Of a stretch of DNA of 64,000 nucleotides, positions 44,932 through 55,411 are shown piece by piece. The translations under genes and the position numbers were made by a program. Origin of the DNA: Adiantum capillus-veneris. Its lineage: Eukaryota > Streptophyta > Polypodiopsida > Polypodiales > Pteridaceae. The notes beneath the pieces were generated by a model, which was not told where the DNA came from, did not search any database, and saw nothing but the letters and a program-made list of their open reading frames with translations. Location: assembly GCA_014529385.2 (NCBI GenBank), contig CM043946.1, forward strand, positions 19,177,077 to 19,241,076, in the 5' to 3' direction. Position 1 is the first letter of the stretch, and the number at the start of each line of letters is the position of its first letter.

Positions 44932-45263
44932 GAGGTCTTGGGCTATAAGACCCTCAGTATTCTCAACACTAGTTGTGAGGCTCTTGCAAGGTACATCCTC
45001 TTCCAGTTCTTGTCTTGTTTTTTAGTCTTGTTCTTGTAAAGAAGTATTTCCTTGTACTCCTATCTTGTTTCAAGTTTCCTTAATCAAGTGTCAAGTCTTG
45101 TATCAAGTTGTCTCAGTCAAGTATTAAGTATTATAATCAATATTAATTATTGTAGTCAAATCTCAAAATCTTCTGAATTGTGAGCACCTCCTCTCAGTCT
45201 CTTCTAGCTTGAGATGTTCTCATAATAGTTTGGCAAGACTCCACTTCTGAATTTTTCCAAGAC

Positions 45264-46436
45264 ATGGAGTCTATATTGGAATGTTTAGCATCCATCTTGC
45301 AAAAGTTACAGCAAAAAATCCAAGAGCTACATCCACAATGAGAAGAAGAGGAACCACATTTTCCAAGTCTAGAGGTACAAGACCTTAAACAACAAGTCTA
45401 AGAACCATGTAAAGACACTATGTACCAAAATCCACCCATGAATTTGGCTAGTCTAGTGGGGCAAGTAGAGCAACCACACTTCCTAGGTCCAATGGTGTAA
45501 GAGCTTCAACCCTAAGTGCAAGAACTCCATAAGGCCAATAAATGCCAAAATCCACCCATGATTTCAACTAGTCCAATGGGGCAAGTAGAACAACCACACA
45601 TGCCAAGTTCAGTTGTGCAAGAGCCTCCTCGCCCAGTCAAGAACCACGTGAAGCCAATACGTGCAAAAATCTACCCGTGGTTTCATTATCTAGGTTACCA
45701 CAACAAAGGAGGAAGCCCAAACTCAACCCACCTAAAAACTATGATGGGACAAGATCAAAGTTTAGAGGCTTATTTCAACAAGTGGATATGCTTATATGCA
45801 TGCAAGCTATGACAAGGCTATCACCCTTCTTCATTCATTTGGGAAATAATGGAAAAACTTATTCTTGAGGGTATTTACCACTTTCATGGGCTTCCAGAAC
45901 ACATTGTTTCAAATCAAGGACCATAGTTCATATCAAGATTTTGGAAAGGTTTGTTGAAGCGTCAAGTAGTAGAGATTAACCTCAATTAATCCAATCATCC
46001 ACAAAGTGATGGGAAAGCAGAGGGAGTGAATCAAGTCTTACAGCAATATCTTTCATGCACAATCAACTATCATCAAGACAATTGGGTAAATTTGATGGCC
46101 CCGGTTGAGTTTTCCTACAACAACACTACTCATGCTTCTACTCAACATATCCCATTCTTTTCTAGTTATAGTCAATATCCAAGGATGGATGTCCACATGA
46201 ATCGCCAAGTGAAGAATCCAACTACCATAGATTTTTTCACATATAAATAGAGCATTCATAAAGAATTGACAAAGAAGACATTCTTATTGCAGAAAAACAC
46301 CAAATGAAAAACCTACCATGCAAGATTAGGGATTGAGTATGGCTTCCCTACCACAACCTACATACATTTTTCCCTTTTCAATTATTGGATTATCAAAGAC
46401 TTGGACGATTCAAGACAATTGGTGTAAGGACAATTA
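45264..46436 (+). pseudogene. R1: gag N-terminus joined to integrase (internal deletion)
   Basis: Starts MESILECLASILQKLQQK (45264), a coiled-coil-like gag start. A run of similar phrases each ending in a Q/P-rich motif (GQVEQPH, two or three times) follows. Near 45845 the text switches to integrase: GIYHFHGLPEHIVSNQGP, then HPQSDGKAEGVNQVLQQY with the catalytic Glu, then FSYNNTTHASTQHIPFF. Protease, RT, RNase H and the zinc module are missing. Stops interrupt both parts. The same joint recurs in R2 (near 62205), so the deletion preceded the duplication. Confidence 0.75.
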
Positions 46437-46650
46437 TAAGATAGCACGGTTGGGTAGAGATTAGCACACGCATTACCACCACCCTTTCATTGGTATCCGA
46501 GCTATTTTTGGGAGGAGAGAAAAAGTGGGTTGCATGTGCATGCGATGTGATGCTTTTCTCACATGTTCTGTAGACAGCAACATCTCTGCTGTGCAGCAAA
46601 AAAAAGACAGGCATAGTGTGAAAAAAAAGACAGCCACAGCAAAAAAATCA
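46437..46650 (+). mobile_element. K-type LTR end and leader fragment
   Basis: atagcacggttgggtagaga to accctttca resembles an LTR end, followed by tggtatccgagc (46491-46502), a variant tRNA-Met primer site, and leader text ggttgcatgtgcatgcg. The same block follows R2 at 62820-62990. It breaks off near 46650. Confidence 0.6.
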
Positions 46651-46845
46651 ACCGCCTACCACGCACCGGGCTTGTTGATGGAGATACAGATTCCTCAAGC
46701 TGCGGTGAAGAAAAAACAAATTCATCTGAACCGCCTCTCCTTCGACATCTTCCTACAATTGGAACCACAGGGTCAGGCGGACCCTGCGACCTAGTGCACA
46801 TGCATATTCATCGCAGGCCGTCCATCACGCATCGTGGTCGCCAAA
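46651..46845 (-). pseudogene. H leader and gag start fragment, with primer site
   Basis: The minus strand reads tggcgaccacgatgc (46829-46843) two bases inside the H LTR, a primer site of the TGGCGACC type. About 30 bp further a frame begins MCTRSQGPPDPVVPIVGRCRRRGG, which looks like a gag start. Similarity is lost near 46650, where the K fragment begins. Confidence 0.5.
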
Positions 46846-47271
46846 TGTAATGGCTATTGCCCGCACAGGAGCAATAGGCATTACAAGAATGATTACCCAC
46901 AACTACATTATATGAACGTCAACATACAGAATAACAAGAGAAGGAAGTACACAGTACACAGGCACAGAACACCTCTTGCTTCATTCATATGTAATCCAGA
47001 CACAGAGTTACAATAGTCGATGCCATGAATATCCTAGAGATTGATTAAGTTACATCAAAAGACAGGTATGCCCCTCCATATACAACCGCTGCTCCAGCGC
47101 AGATCGGGAACGGTGCACACACTCCTGTCCCATGATATCCTGTGAAGAACTGCCGCTACAGCCGCCGCATACCGCATGACTCCTGATCCGCAGTGTCCAG
47201 ACCTCCACAGGACCGCATGTGCGGCTAATGCCGTAACACCTGGCATGCACGGTGGATTGCGCGAACCCACA
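46846..47271 (-). repeat. LTR of element H
   Basis: 426 bp; minus strand tgtgggttcgcg to gccattaca. A primer site lies downstream of it (46829-46843) and a polypurine tract upstream (minus-strand cggaggggctgag, 47272-47284), so it borders internal sequence on both sides. Confidence 0.65.
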
Positions 47272-48480
47272 CTCAGCCCCTCCGGTTGGAAGGTTCCAGT
47301 GGTTGCTCTACACCCTGCTCTGGTGAAGAGGAAATATCAATATAGCCAAAACCTTGAAAATCTACAGTATGTGCCCAATAGACCTCATCCAAAAGACGTG
47401 GATCTATCTCAATATGTTCCGGCCAGGGAGCTCGAGGAATAAACTACGTTGGCAAAGAAATAGATTGAGGCACCTGTGGCAAAGGAGGAAGAGGTGTATG
47501 TAAAGGATAATAGCAAGTAAGGTAGCAATTAAGAGCAGCCCAAAATAGAGGGCAAGGTGGTAGACTGAGAGAAAAAGAATGAGCTAAGGTCTCCACCCAA
47601 AAACAGACCCTACGCCACTCCTTACGAAATCGACGAATCATTTTCTGCAAACGAGATACATGAGCCTGGGCTTCAGCACAATCCTCTGTAGCTTGTGCCC
47701 AATCAGCAACATCAAAACCCTCGGGAACAACACTCTTACCTCTGTCAGTGTTGGATGACTCGGGTTGGTGCACCACAACCTGCTGAGTGGGTGGCTGTGC
47801 TCTCACCTCAGCAGCCAAGCGTATGCTCCAGCTTTGTAATTGATTATCCAAAAAACTCGGAGATCCTCTTGCATCTCCACTGCCAATGCATCCAAATCAG
47901 TCATGTTGATCATTACATCGCCAGGGTGCGAGGCTAAGTAGGAGGCTAAGCTATGCTGCGTTCTCAACTGAAGAAGTTCGTGTTGAATAGAAGTCACAAA
48001 CTCAACATTAGCCCCTCTTAACATTTGTATTTCTGCCCCTTGCTGGCGAGTTGTTACAGTCAACTCTTCATTGTGAGTGGACAACTCAGCAATGCAAGTC
48101 TGCGAAGCCGCTAGCTGTGCTTCCAGTTCATTTACTCTTCCCTCTATGGCGGGGCTGGCCAGGCCGCATGAATAGACTCTGCAAGTCTGTTCAAAAAGGA
48201 GCCGCATGCCTGTAATTGGTCAGCGGGGGTCGCTGCCGTAGCCTCCCAGGGTAGCGCTACGGGAATGTAAGGTCTCCATCCTAAAAGATTGGGGCGACTT
48301 GGAAGATAGTCTTCTTTATCCTCTAAATTCGTTGACGATATCCTACTCCGATAATGCGAAGCAAGGATACGAGCAACAAAAGAGAAGAAGACCTCCACCT
48401 GATGTGTTCGTAGTTACAAGACCCTACGCCACAAGCCAGGTTGATGAGGTTAAAGGTTCTATGGACTCTAGATCCTACAT
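47272..48480 (-). pseudogene. H 3' ORF: coiled-coil protein remnant
   Basis: Minus-strand frames in three phases. 48144-48398 has PNLLGWRPYIPVALPWEA and NRLAESIHAAW. 47803-48207 is a coiled coil (IEGRVNELEAQLAASQTCIAEL). 47444-47851 contains VADWAQATEDCAEAQAHVSRLQKMIRRFRKEW. A last in-frame piece to 47281 (WPEHIEIDPRLLDEVYWAH) ends SNRRG-stop at the polypurine tract. A pyrimidine-rich stretch ending in tag (about 48475) could be a splice acceptor. No catalytic motif. By position it is the last ORF of H, like the extra ORF of G2. Relation to plant mobile-domain proteins is possible but unproven. Confidence 0.55.
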
Positions 48481-49346
48481 TATAAAAGAAAATCACTTTC
48501 ACATATTAAGGATTCAAAAACAACGCCTTTTTGCCCGCGTTTAAGAGGCACGGCCGCCATCCTTAATTCCAAAATATGAAAAGAAATAAACCCTCAACTA
48601 ACTAAGAAAAAGTGAAAAGTACTCGACTAATCGAGTCGACCCATCCTTGACCGGCAACCGGAGCCGGTCCCCACTTTCCACACCACTCTCACCCGTTCTT
48701 TTGATGTTATCTAATTACTACCACGACATATACAACAATGTTCCTTAATTAATTTTTAACACAAGTTCTTTAGTACAATCCTTTCCAACATCATCAAACG
48801 ATTTTTTTCATAACCAGAATTAAAGAGTTTCTAATATTCGCAAAAAAAAGAGTCTTTAGTTTCTATACAAGTTTTGCCACTGGACTTTCTCTGTCTAACC
48901 GACAGAGCCTTTGCAAAGGTCTTTCTTAATCGCTAACCGCGAGATGCGCATACTTCCCTTTTGCTAACCGCAAGAGACATCTTGCTACCCGCAAGGCATC
49001 TTGCTAAACGCAAAGTAAAAAAAAAAAGAAAGTTGATGATCTCAACTTTAATTTCCGCTAACCGCGGATTTCTCTCGCTAACCGCGAGTTCCATCTGGAA
49101 ACAAGATTTTCTTTCAGTATTTCATATTCTAAATGTTTATTTCAACAAGATCAATCAACATCATATTCTCAAACCATAATCACTTATCAACAATAACAGT
49201 TTATAAAAACCATACTTTTACTACTTTATGAAACATATACTTGTTTCATGTGATTGAACAATCACGTTTCCGATCGGTTTAAGGTAAGGTTAAGTCTAGG
49301 TTCATCTTACCGGTCAACATGAATACTATACCTAATTATAAATTTG
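48481..49346. other. Non-coding hairpin-rich zone
   Basis: No gene. It holds many short inverted repeats: 48621-48636, 48649-48669, seven hairpins with a TAACC-type loop at 48889-49088, the palindrome cctttgcaaagg (48908-48919) and an 8-bp-arm hairpin at 49228-49249. It may be an intron or spacer of the H ORF. Confidence 0.6.
48889..49088. repeat. Seven mini-hairpins with shared TAACC-type loop and varying stems
   Basis: Stem/loop/stem: ctctgtc-taacc-gacagag (48889), tcgc-taacc-gcga (48930), ttgc-taacc-gcaa (48961), cttgc-taccc-gcaag (48981), ttgc-taaac-gcaa (49001), tccgc-taacc-gcgga (49054), ctcgc-taacc-gcgag (49074). Both arms change together while the loop stays nearly constant. Confidence 0.85.
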
Positions 49347-49529
49347 TTATACCAGATTTGGAGCGCGTGTGGCTAACTCCTGTGCTGGCGATTGGACGGC
49401 TTCGACTTCTTCATCGATTGATGCTTCTGCATGAGGCACGTTCGGAGTTGACACCCTTCTTCCCACCTTCCTTGGTGGTGCAACGGCAGGGGCATCCTTG
49501 GAACTTCGCGTTACCCGCTTCAGAGCCAT
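49347..49529 (-). CDS. Small open frame, possible first exon of the H ORF
   Basis: 60 residues, MALKRVTRSSKDAPAVAPP, a basic N-terminus, then a Glu-rich end. It is preceded on the minus strand by CT-rich, UTR-like sequence (49530-49740). I do not recognise it. Its place upstream of the coiled-coil remnant on the same strand makes it a candidate first exon, with the hairpin zone as intron. That is inference. Confidence 0.35.
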   Translation of the reverse strand: MALKRVTRSSKDAPAVAPPRKVGRRVSTPNVPHAEASIDEEVEAVQSPAQELATRAPNLV

Positions 49530-50044
49530 AGCTTTGGAATGGAGAAAAGAAAAGCGCGTTGTTGGAGAGGGAGAGAGAGTGTGTCCACCAATAGGGTGAT
49601 GGCACGTCGACGATTTGGAGATGGAGATGACTTGAGGGTGAGAGGTTAAGGGAGAGAGGCTTCCTCCGGCGCTTCATTGTGAAAGAGCTTCCGCTTTCGT
49701 AGATGTGTGTGTTCAAAGTGAGAGGAGAAGGGTTCTTTAAATAGGCACTAGGGGAGTGCTAAAAATACTGAGAGGTTTCAAGAATAGGAGAAGGAAAAGC
49801 TCGCGCGTCGTCGCGGCCTCTATAAAATAAAAAATTAAAAAAAAATATTTTTTTTTATTTTTTATTTTTTGTACGTTCGTGAATCCTATGCGCGATTTTA
49901 AAAAGCTCTATACTTACAAGTTCCCATTCTATTTTGAAAGAGAGAAAGAAAGAAGTATCCTAATTTTGACTCTCCTCTCTTTCTTTCCTAAAAATACTAT
50001 CTCCAAGCTTTTTCTTCACACATAAATTAGGTTCCCACATAAAC
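49530..50044. other. Unassigned AT-rich and CT-rich spacer
   Basis: No gene seen. It includes an A/T homopolymer-rich stretch near 49828-49870. Confidence 0.5.
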
Positions 50045-50794
50045 CTATGGTTCCACATAAAGGAAGATCATAGTTAAATGGATTTTGAACCCGATTTTCA
50101 ATCCGATTGCTCTGATAAACTTATAATGACTCACCAAATTAAGAATCTCAATTACTTTGCAAAATATTTGAAATGAGTTATATGGGTAAATGTTGGGTAC
50201 ATTACAGGGAAGAGTAACTCCCGACGAGACAGCCGCATTGGTAGTGCCAAAAGTTTCCGGTTGAGCGGGAACATCCGCAACCGGAGGGCTCGTCCACAAA
50301 GGAGTAGCACTGCCCACTCTCTCCTGCATTCTGCGGCGCCAGCGAGCCACCGCAGAATCTTCCGAAACAAGAGATACAGTTGCCGGAGGTGGTGTTGAAA
50401 ATTGCGGTTCCTCCCGGCCGCGCTTGCGGCTTGCTAATCCTGCACCTGCAGTGGCCATCTCTTGGGCTACAGAGGATACCACTACTGTCGATGGACCAGG
50501 CAAATCCCGAGTGCCCACCTGCTGCTGCTGTGCTTCCTTCTCAGCCGGCACTGCCAAACTTTGCGTTTGCGACAGAGGAGCATTAGTGCCTTGGACCACT
50601 AAGCGATCATCTTCAAAGTGGCAGAGAGGACGCAAGGCGAGAGGAAAAACTTCTCGTAAAGGAAAAATCAATGTGAGCAGTTGGCAAAACTTTGTATTGG
50701 TGGGGGTATTTATGCAGCAGCAGTCCAAGGGTCCTGCTGATACACACATTGGCGTGAGTACATTGCTACACAGGGGCAAGGCCCCTCTGATCAT
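50045..50794 (-). pseudogene. Unidentified low-complexity open frame
   Basis: 249 residues without a stop. The central part (about 65-185) is rich in Ala, Val, Pro and Gln with a basic patch SRKRGREEPQF and ARWRRRMQERVG. The C-terminal 40 residues look non-coding. Its left neighbour on the same strand is the possible H exon and its right end abuts G3. It could be another piece of H or a host-derived exon. I cannot assign a family. Confidence 0.35.
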
Positions 50795-51390
50795 GGACAG
50801 AGTTGGACAGCCTTTGAGGCTATGTTTCGCAAAGAATTATTTCCTACAAATGAGGCAGATCGGAATTAGACGGCTTGGGACACGTGTTCCAAGCGCCAAC
50901 ACCCATCATTACGTGAATATATCTCTCACTATCAGGATGTTATCCTCAAGTTGTAAGGACTAGACACCTTTCAACAAGTACATGGGTTTATCCGCGATCT
51001 GACGCCAGAACTTAAGAAGCACGTCAAGACTCAGGACCCTAAAACACTTGAGGAGGCCATAGTGAAAGCACACATTCATGATGATCCAGATGAAAATAAA
51101 TCACATAATAATCACATGCCTGCTAATACACATGGTAATACACGCACACAATATGGGCACAATAAAAGGAAATTTATAGTAGCCAATTTTGAAGCAGCTA
51201 AAAAACCCAAGGGGTCTAGAGATCCTCTCTCTCCTGAGGATTTTGATAAGGCTAAAAAAGAGAAATTATCTTTTCAATGCTTGGGAAGCGTTCATGGCAA
51301 AACGGATTGTCCCAAGGAAAAATTTGATGCTCATGGCAAGGAGAAAGCAGTGCACACGGTGCAACTGTTGCCTCTTGAGTTTTCCTCATG
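50795..51390 (+). pseudogene. gag: G3 gag C-terminal part
   Basis: Reading begins within gag (TAFEAMFRKE), then, with phase changes, YQDVILKL, HGFIRDLTPELKKHVKTQDPK, and an open frame from 51062 containing a knuckle-like CLGSVHGKTDC, in which the first Cys pair is reduced. The 5' part of gag, the leader and the 5' LTR are missing; G3 starts abruptly at the H remnant. Confidence 0.75.
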
Positions 51391-51432
51391 ATTCTCTACA
51401 GTGGAAGTAATACACACCGAAGTTGTGCATGA

Positions 51433-52233
51433 ATGTTGTCTCACAGCTTCCATGTGGCAACAGACCTTCGACCACATGAGTTAGTACGTATGCACGAATC
51501 TCTGCAAGGGCACAAGGTGCACGACTTGGTAGATGACGGTGCTACTCACAATTTCATTAATTATGGATTGGTGAAAAAACTCAAATTGCCTCAAACTCCA
51601 AGTACCCACCGCTACAAGGTAGCAATGATGAATGGATATGATGCGGAAATCTGGGATACTCAAGTCCGAACTGTATCGTTGGAAGTACAAGGCTAATCCA
51701 AATCCTTGGATTTTCAGGTTATGAACATGGAGAGATCAGACGTGGTCCTTGGTAAGGAATGGTTGCATAGCCTAGGACCATCACTGAAGAGTAGCTATGA
51801 GCACAACAGCTTAATGTTTGAATTTCATGGCGTACATGTGTTGTTGCTAGGAGAGAAGGATGAGTCTTCTTCACCATTGATATGTATAGCTGAGCTTATG
51901 CAATTCGTTTTTGATAATGAAATAGATCAAGTTTTCTTGTGTTACTCATTGTCTCATTTTCTCTCTAACATTGAATCTATTGAACATTCCTCAACGCTGC
52001 ATCCTTCTCTCTCATCTCTTCCACCAATGGCTACCTCTCAACAAACAAAGGTTGCTAGTGATTTAAAAGATTTATTAAAGGAATTTCACGATGTTTTTCC
52101 TAATGGATTGCCATCAGGATTACCGCCGACACGATCGGTGCAACATAGCATCGATGTGGTTGCAGACAGTAAACCTATCAGTAAACCACCCTACTACATG
52201 AGTTACTCTGAAGCTGCTGAGGTGGAACGTTAG
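51433..52233 (+). pseudogene. G3 aspartic protease and linker to RT
   Basis: Protease: VHDLVDDGATHNFINYGLV (the D-D-G-A signature replaces D-S/T-G-A), then RSDVVLGKEWLHSLG as second motif. A TAA at 51694-51696 separates the two in the same reading. The linker (HVLLLGEKDES onward, hydrophobic then Ser-rich) reaches the RT start LLKEFHDVFPNGLPSGLPP and stops at 52231-52233. The altered active site and the stop mean no working protease. Confidence 0.8.
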
Positions 52234-53584
52234 CTTGCTGACTATCTTAGCAGAGGTTTTATCCAACCCTTTTCTTCACCATGGGCTTCTCCTATCCTAT
52301 TTGTGAAGAAAAAAGACGATAGTATCCGCATGTGCATAGACTACCGTGGCTTAAATGCGGTTATTGTTAAGAACAAGTACCCATTGCCATGCGTGGATGA
52401 GTTATTCGACAAGCTCACTTTTTGCAAAAATAGACTTGCGGTCAGGTTATCACCAAATACGTATTCGACTTGCTGATATACCCAAAACTACATTCCAAAC
52501 AAGGTTTGGACACTACAAGTTTTTGGTTATGCCTTTTGGGTTAACCAATGCGTCCACAACATTCATGACATTTATGGATAGTGTCTTGAAGCCGTACTTG
52601 GGCAAATTTATCATCGTTTTTCTTGATGACATTCTAGTATACAGTGCTTCTGAAGAAGAACGCTTACAACATCTAAAGCAGGTGTTCGAATTGTTACGAA
52701 GAAATCAATTATATACCAAGGAATCTAAGTTGATTTTTTGAAGGAAGAAATTCACTATCTTGGGCATGTTATTTCAGCTACAGGGCTACATATGAATCAA
52801 TCCAAATTGGATACCAATCGGTAGGGTCCTTCTCCTAAAATCTGAAAGAGTTACAGATTTTTTTAGGATTTGCAGGTTTTTATTGAAGGTTCGTTAAAAA
52901 CTATGCTAATATTGTTGTTCCCATGACGGACCAACTGAAAGACAAAGGCAAAGCTTTTCAGTGGGGACCCGCTCAACAACATAGTTTTGATACGCTCAAG
53001 GATGCATTATCCTAGCTATTGTAGATCCTTTGAAACCATTTGTTTTGGAAACGGATGCCAGTGACCATGCTATTGGAGCAGTCCTGCTACAAGATGGACG
53101 GCCAATTGCATTTGAAAGCAAGAAGCTTGATTCAGCACAGTAGGATTACTCTCCTTATGAATGCAAACTCTATGCAATAGTGTCTGCCTTAAAAACATGG
53201 AGAAATTATTTGTATAGTGCTCAATTTGAGATTGTGTTTGACCATGAAAGCATTAAATGGTTTACACAACAAACCGATTTGAAGGGTCGGAAAGCCAGAT
53301 GGGCTGAGATTCTTCAGGAATATGACGCCAAGCTCCGATATCGTAAAGGACGATACAATGTGGTGGCAGACGCTCTTAGTCATATTGCAGAGATCAATTC
53401 TCTCTTGTTCACGGAACTTCATAGTGAATTATTGGATTCTCCAAAGGGCAAGTATGAGCAGGATAATGCATATTCCAAAGTGTGGAGCCATGTACAAATG
53501 AGGGATTCTTCTCACTCCAGTGATGGTAGTGTATCGTTAACCTCCACACAGTCTCCTCTGTCGAGTGATGAACTACAGCAATGA
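52234..53584 (+). pseudogene. pol: G3 reverse transcriptase and RNase H
   Basis: RT blocks: [27 protein letters not shown], a phase change at about 52400, [23 protein letters not shown] and [12 protein letters not shown]. Thumb/connection sequence runs to about 52900. RNase [19 protein letters not shown] near 53040, YECKLYAIVSALKTW near 53160, VFDHESIKWF near 53240 and VVADALSH at 53370. At least five phase changes and several stops are present. Catalytic acidic residues are mostly still visible. Confidence 0.85.
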
Positions 53585-54414
53585 AAGAATTTTACCATCG
53601 ACAATGGGTACCTACTCCGTAAGGGGAGAGTTTGTGTAACAACGGACACAGACATTCAGCGCCAAATTCTTTATGAATGTCATGATAGTCCAAGTGCAGG
53701 GCACCCGGTTATTAGAAAGACTTATGCCCTCGGACGACGATAGTTTTATTGGCCAGGTTTACATGGATTTGTTCAAGATTATGTCTTGCATTGCCAAAAA
53801 TGTCAGGTTAACAAAGCAGAGCGCCTGAAAGCAGGAGGACTCTTACATCCTTTGGAGATTCCTAATGGTAAATCAACGATTAAGACTCTAAATTTAGCCA
53901 AGTTATTTGTGGACAACCTATACAAGTTGTATGGATTGCCAAGTAACATTGTCAGTGATAGTGATCCCAAGTTTAATAGTCATTTTTGGAGGGATGTGTT
54001 TACACGATTGGGTACACAACTAAACCTTAGTAAAGCCGATTATCTAGAAACATATGGTCAAACTCAACGAGTTAACCAAGTGCTAGAAGATATGCTACGC
54101 ACATACGTTAGCAAGAAACAATCAGACTGGAAAGAATATCTACCTCTTCTTGAGTTTGTTTACAATAGTGCTAAGCATGTCACAACTGGATTTAGTCCTT
54201 TCATGCTCATGTATGGTTTTCAACCTAGGTCACCTGTTATGGTGGGGTTGGCAACCAAAACACTCCAACAGGTTAAGGATTTTCTCCAAGACCACATGGG
54301 TATGCTGAAACTCGCTCCTCAGAATGTTCGACAAGCGTAGGATCAGTATAAGAAGTACGCTGATGAGAAACGTCGGCAAGTTACCTTTGAGAAAGGGGAG
54401 GAAGTATTTTATGT
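53585..54414 (+). pseudogene. pol: G3 integrase, core partly deleted
   Basis: The zinc module (YECHDSPSAGHPVI ... HCQKCQ) is followed by LLHPLEIPNGKS and then directly by STIKTLNLAKLFVDN, VSDSDPKFNSHFW and QTQRVNQVLEDML. The stretch that normally holds the first catalytic Asp (W-x-S-I-x-M-D-F) is missing, roughly 45-55 residues, and the Glu position reads Gln (GQTQR). The enzyme is dead on two counts. Confidence 0.85.
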
Positions 54415-54840
54415 GTGCCAGAGCATTTTGAAAGTCTGAAAACTAGGCCAATACCTAAACTATCTCCACAATATTGTGGGCCTTTCAAAATACTCAAGCG
54501 AGTGGATGATCGTGCCTACAGACAATCGCTACCTACACATTCTCGTATTCATCTGGTGTTTCATGTAAGCCGTTTATGTAAGCGGTTACATGGGGATGAC
54601 AATGTCATTGGCCAACATATTATAGTCGATTTCATTGAACCTCCTACCTTACCACATGAATCTGAACGAATTCTCAACTATCATGATTTACGTACGCGTC
54701 ATCATGCACGTCGACAAGCTTTAATCAAGTGGAAAGATCGACCTGAGGAAGGTTCCACTTGGGAAAACATTAGTGTTCTTAAGAATAAGTTTCCCACTTT
54801 TGTTTTTGAGGATGAAAACTCTTCCTTAATGGGGGAGTAA
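54415..54840 (+). pseudogene. G3 integrase C-terminus with chromodomain
   Basis: 141 residues: KLSPQYCGPFKILKRVDDRAY and HLVFHVSRLCKRLHGD (integrase tail), then ESERILNYHDLRTRHHARR and LIKWKDRPEEGSTWENISVL. The latter is a chromodomain of the chromovirus type with its aromatic/acidic pattern. It ends GE-stop at 54838-54840. The last bases (tgggggagtaa) double as the polypurine tract before the LTR. Confidence 0.88.
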
Positions 54841-54989
54841 TGTCAGGACAAGGGCAAGGCCAGGGAGTCATGGACTGGGCCAGACTAGGCGGTGTGGACA
54901 AGGGAATCCGGCTAGGGCAAAGGGCTAGGAGCATTGCCTATATTGTGGGAGGTTGGGAGGTGGATTCCAGGCTCTAGTCACCCCATACA
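54841..54989 (+). repeat. G3 3' LTR, first 149 bp only
   Basis: tgtcaggacaagg follows the polypurine tract. Near 54990 the sequence becomes minus-strand K leader, so the rest of the LTR is lost. Confidence 0.65.
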
Positions 54990-55111
54990 ATACAGTAAAC
55001 ACACACTAATGTAAAGAGAAAACAAAACGTCAACTTGTACCTTGTGAAATTAAAGTCTTTGTGTTTTTTATGCTCCATGATTTGCATTGCATGTGAACCT
55101 CGCCGTCCGGG
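54990..55111 (-). mobile_element. K1 leader, part beyond the copia insertion
   Basis: On the minus strand it matches 63520-63640 (acacaaagactttaatttcacaaggtacaagttgacg and the following text). It is the continuation of 60123-60766 across the inserted copia element. Confidence 0.75.
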
Positions 55112-55336
55112 TGTTGGAATTAGGGTTGCAAAGAAACACACAGCTTGGAGAAGACGAAGGAAGCTCAAGGCACACAATAGAGAGTGTGTTACTTAGTATG
55201 CAATGGAAAGATAGATAGCCCTAGAGTGATGGGCGTATATACAATGCTCGGGGGGAAAAACCTTTTAAAGAGGGAAAAAATGCCCCGGCGGTCCTAGTGT
55301 GTTCACACAAAACACTACCACATGTATATGGTAACA
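55112..55336 (-). repeat. 3' LTR of the copia element
   Basis: tgttggaatt to atggtaaca; partner of 59896-60122 and of 18208-18434. Confidence 0.92.
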
Positions 55337-55411
55337 AATTCCCCGTGGAGTGATGCGGTGAACGAGAGCTGACACATCAATAAAAGGAATTGCCATGCCC
55401 TGAGGACATGA

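Larger units (their letters stand above)
44456..45222 (+). repeat. 5' LTR of gypsy derivative R1
   Basis: About 767 bp from tgtcacagatg to gatgttctca. It contains many gaa/ttc inverted units, a 38-bp tandem repeat and a TATA box. Its 3' end recurs at 61495-61577 in copy R2. Boundaries are set by TG...CA and by the shared downstream sequence, so they may be off by a few bases. Confidence 0.65.
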
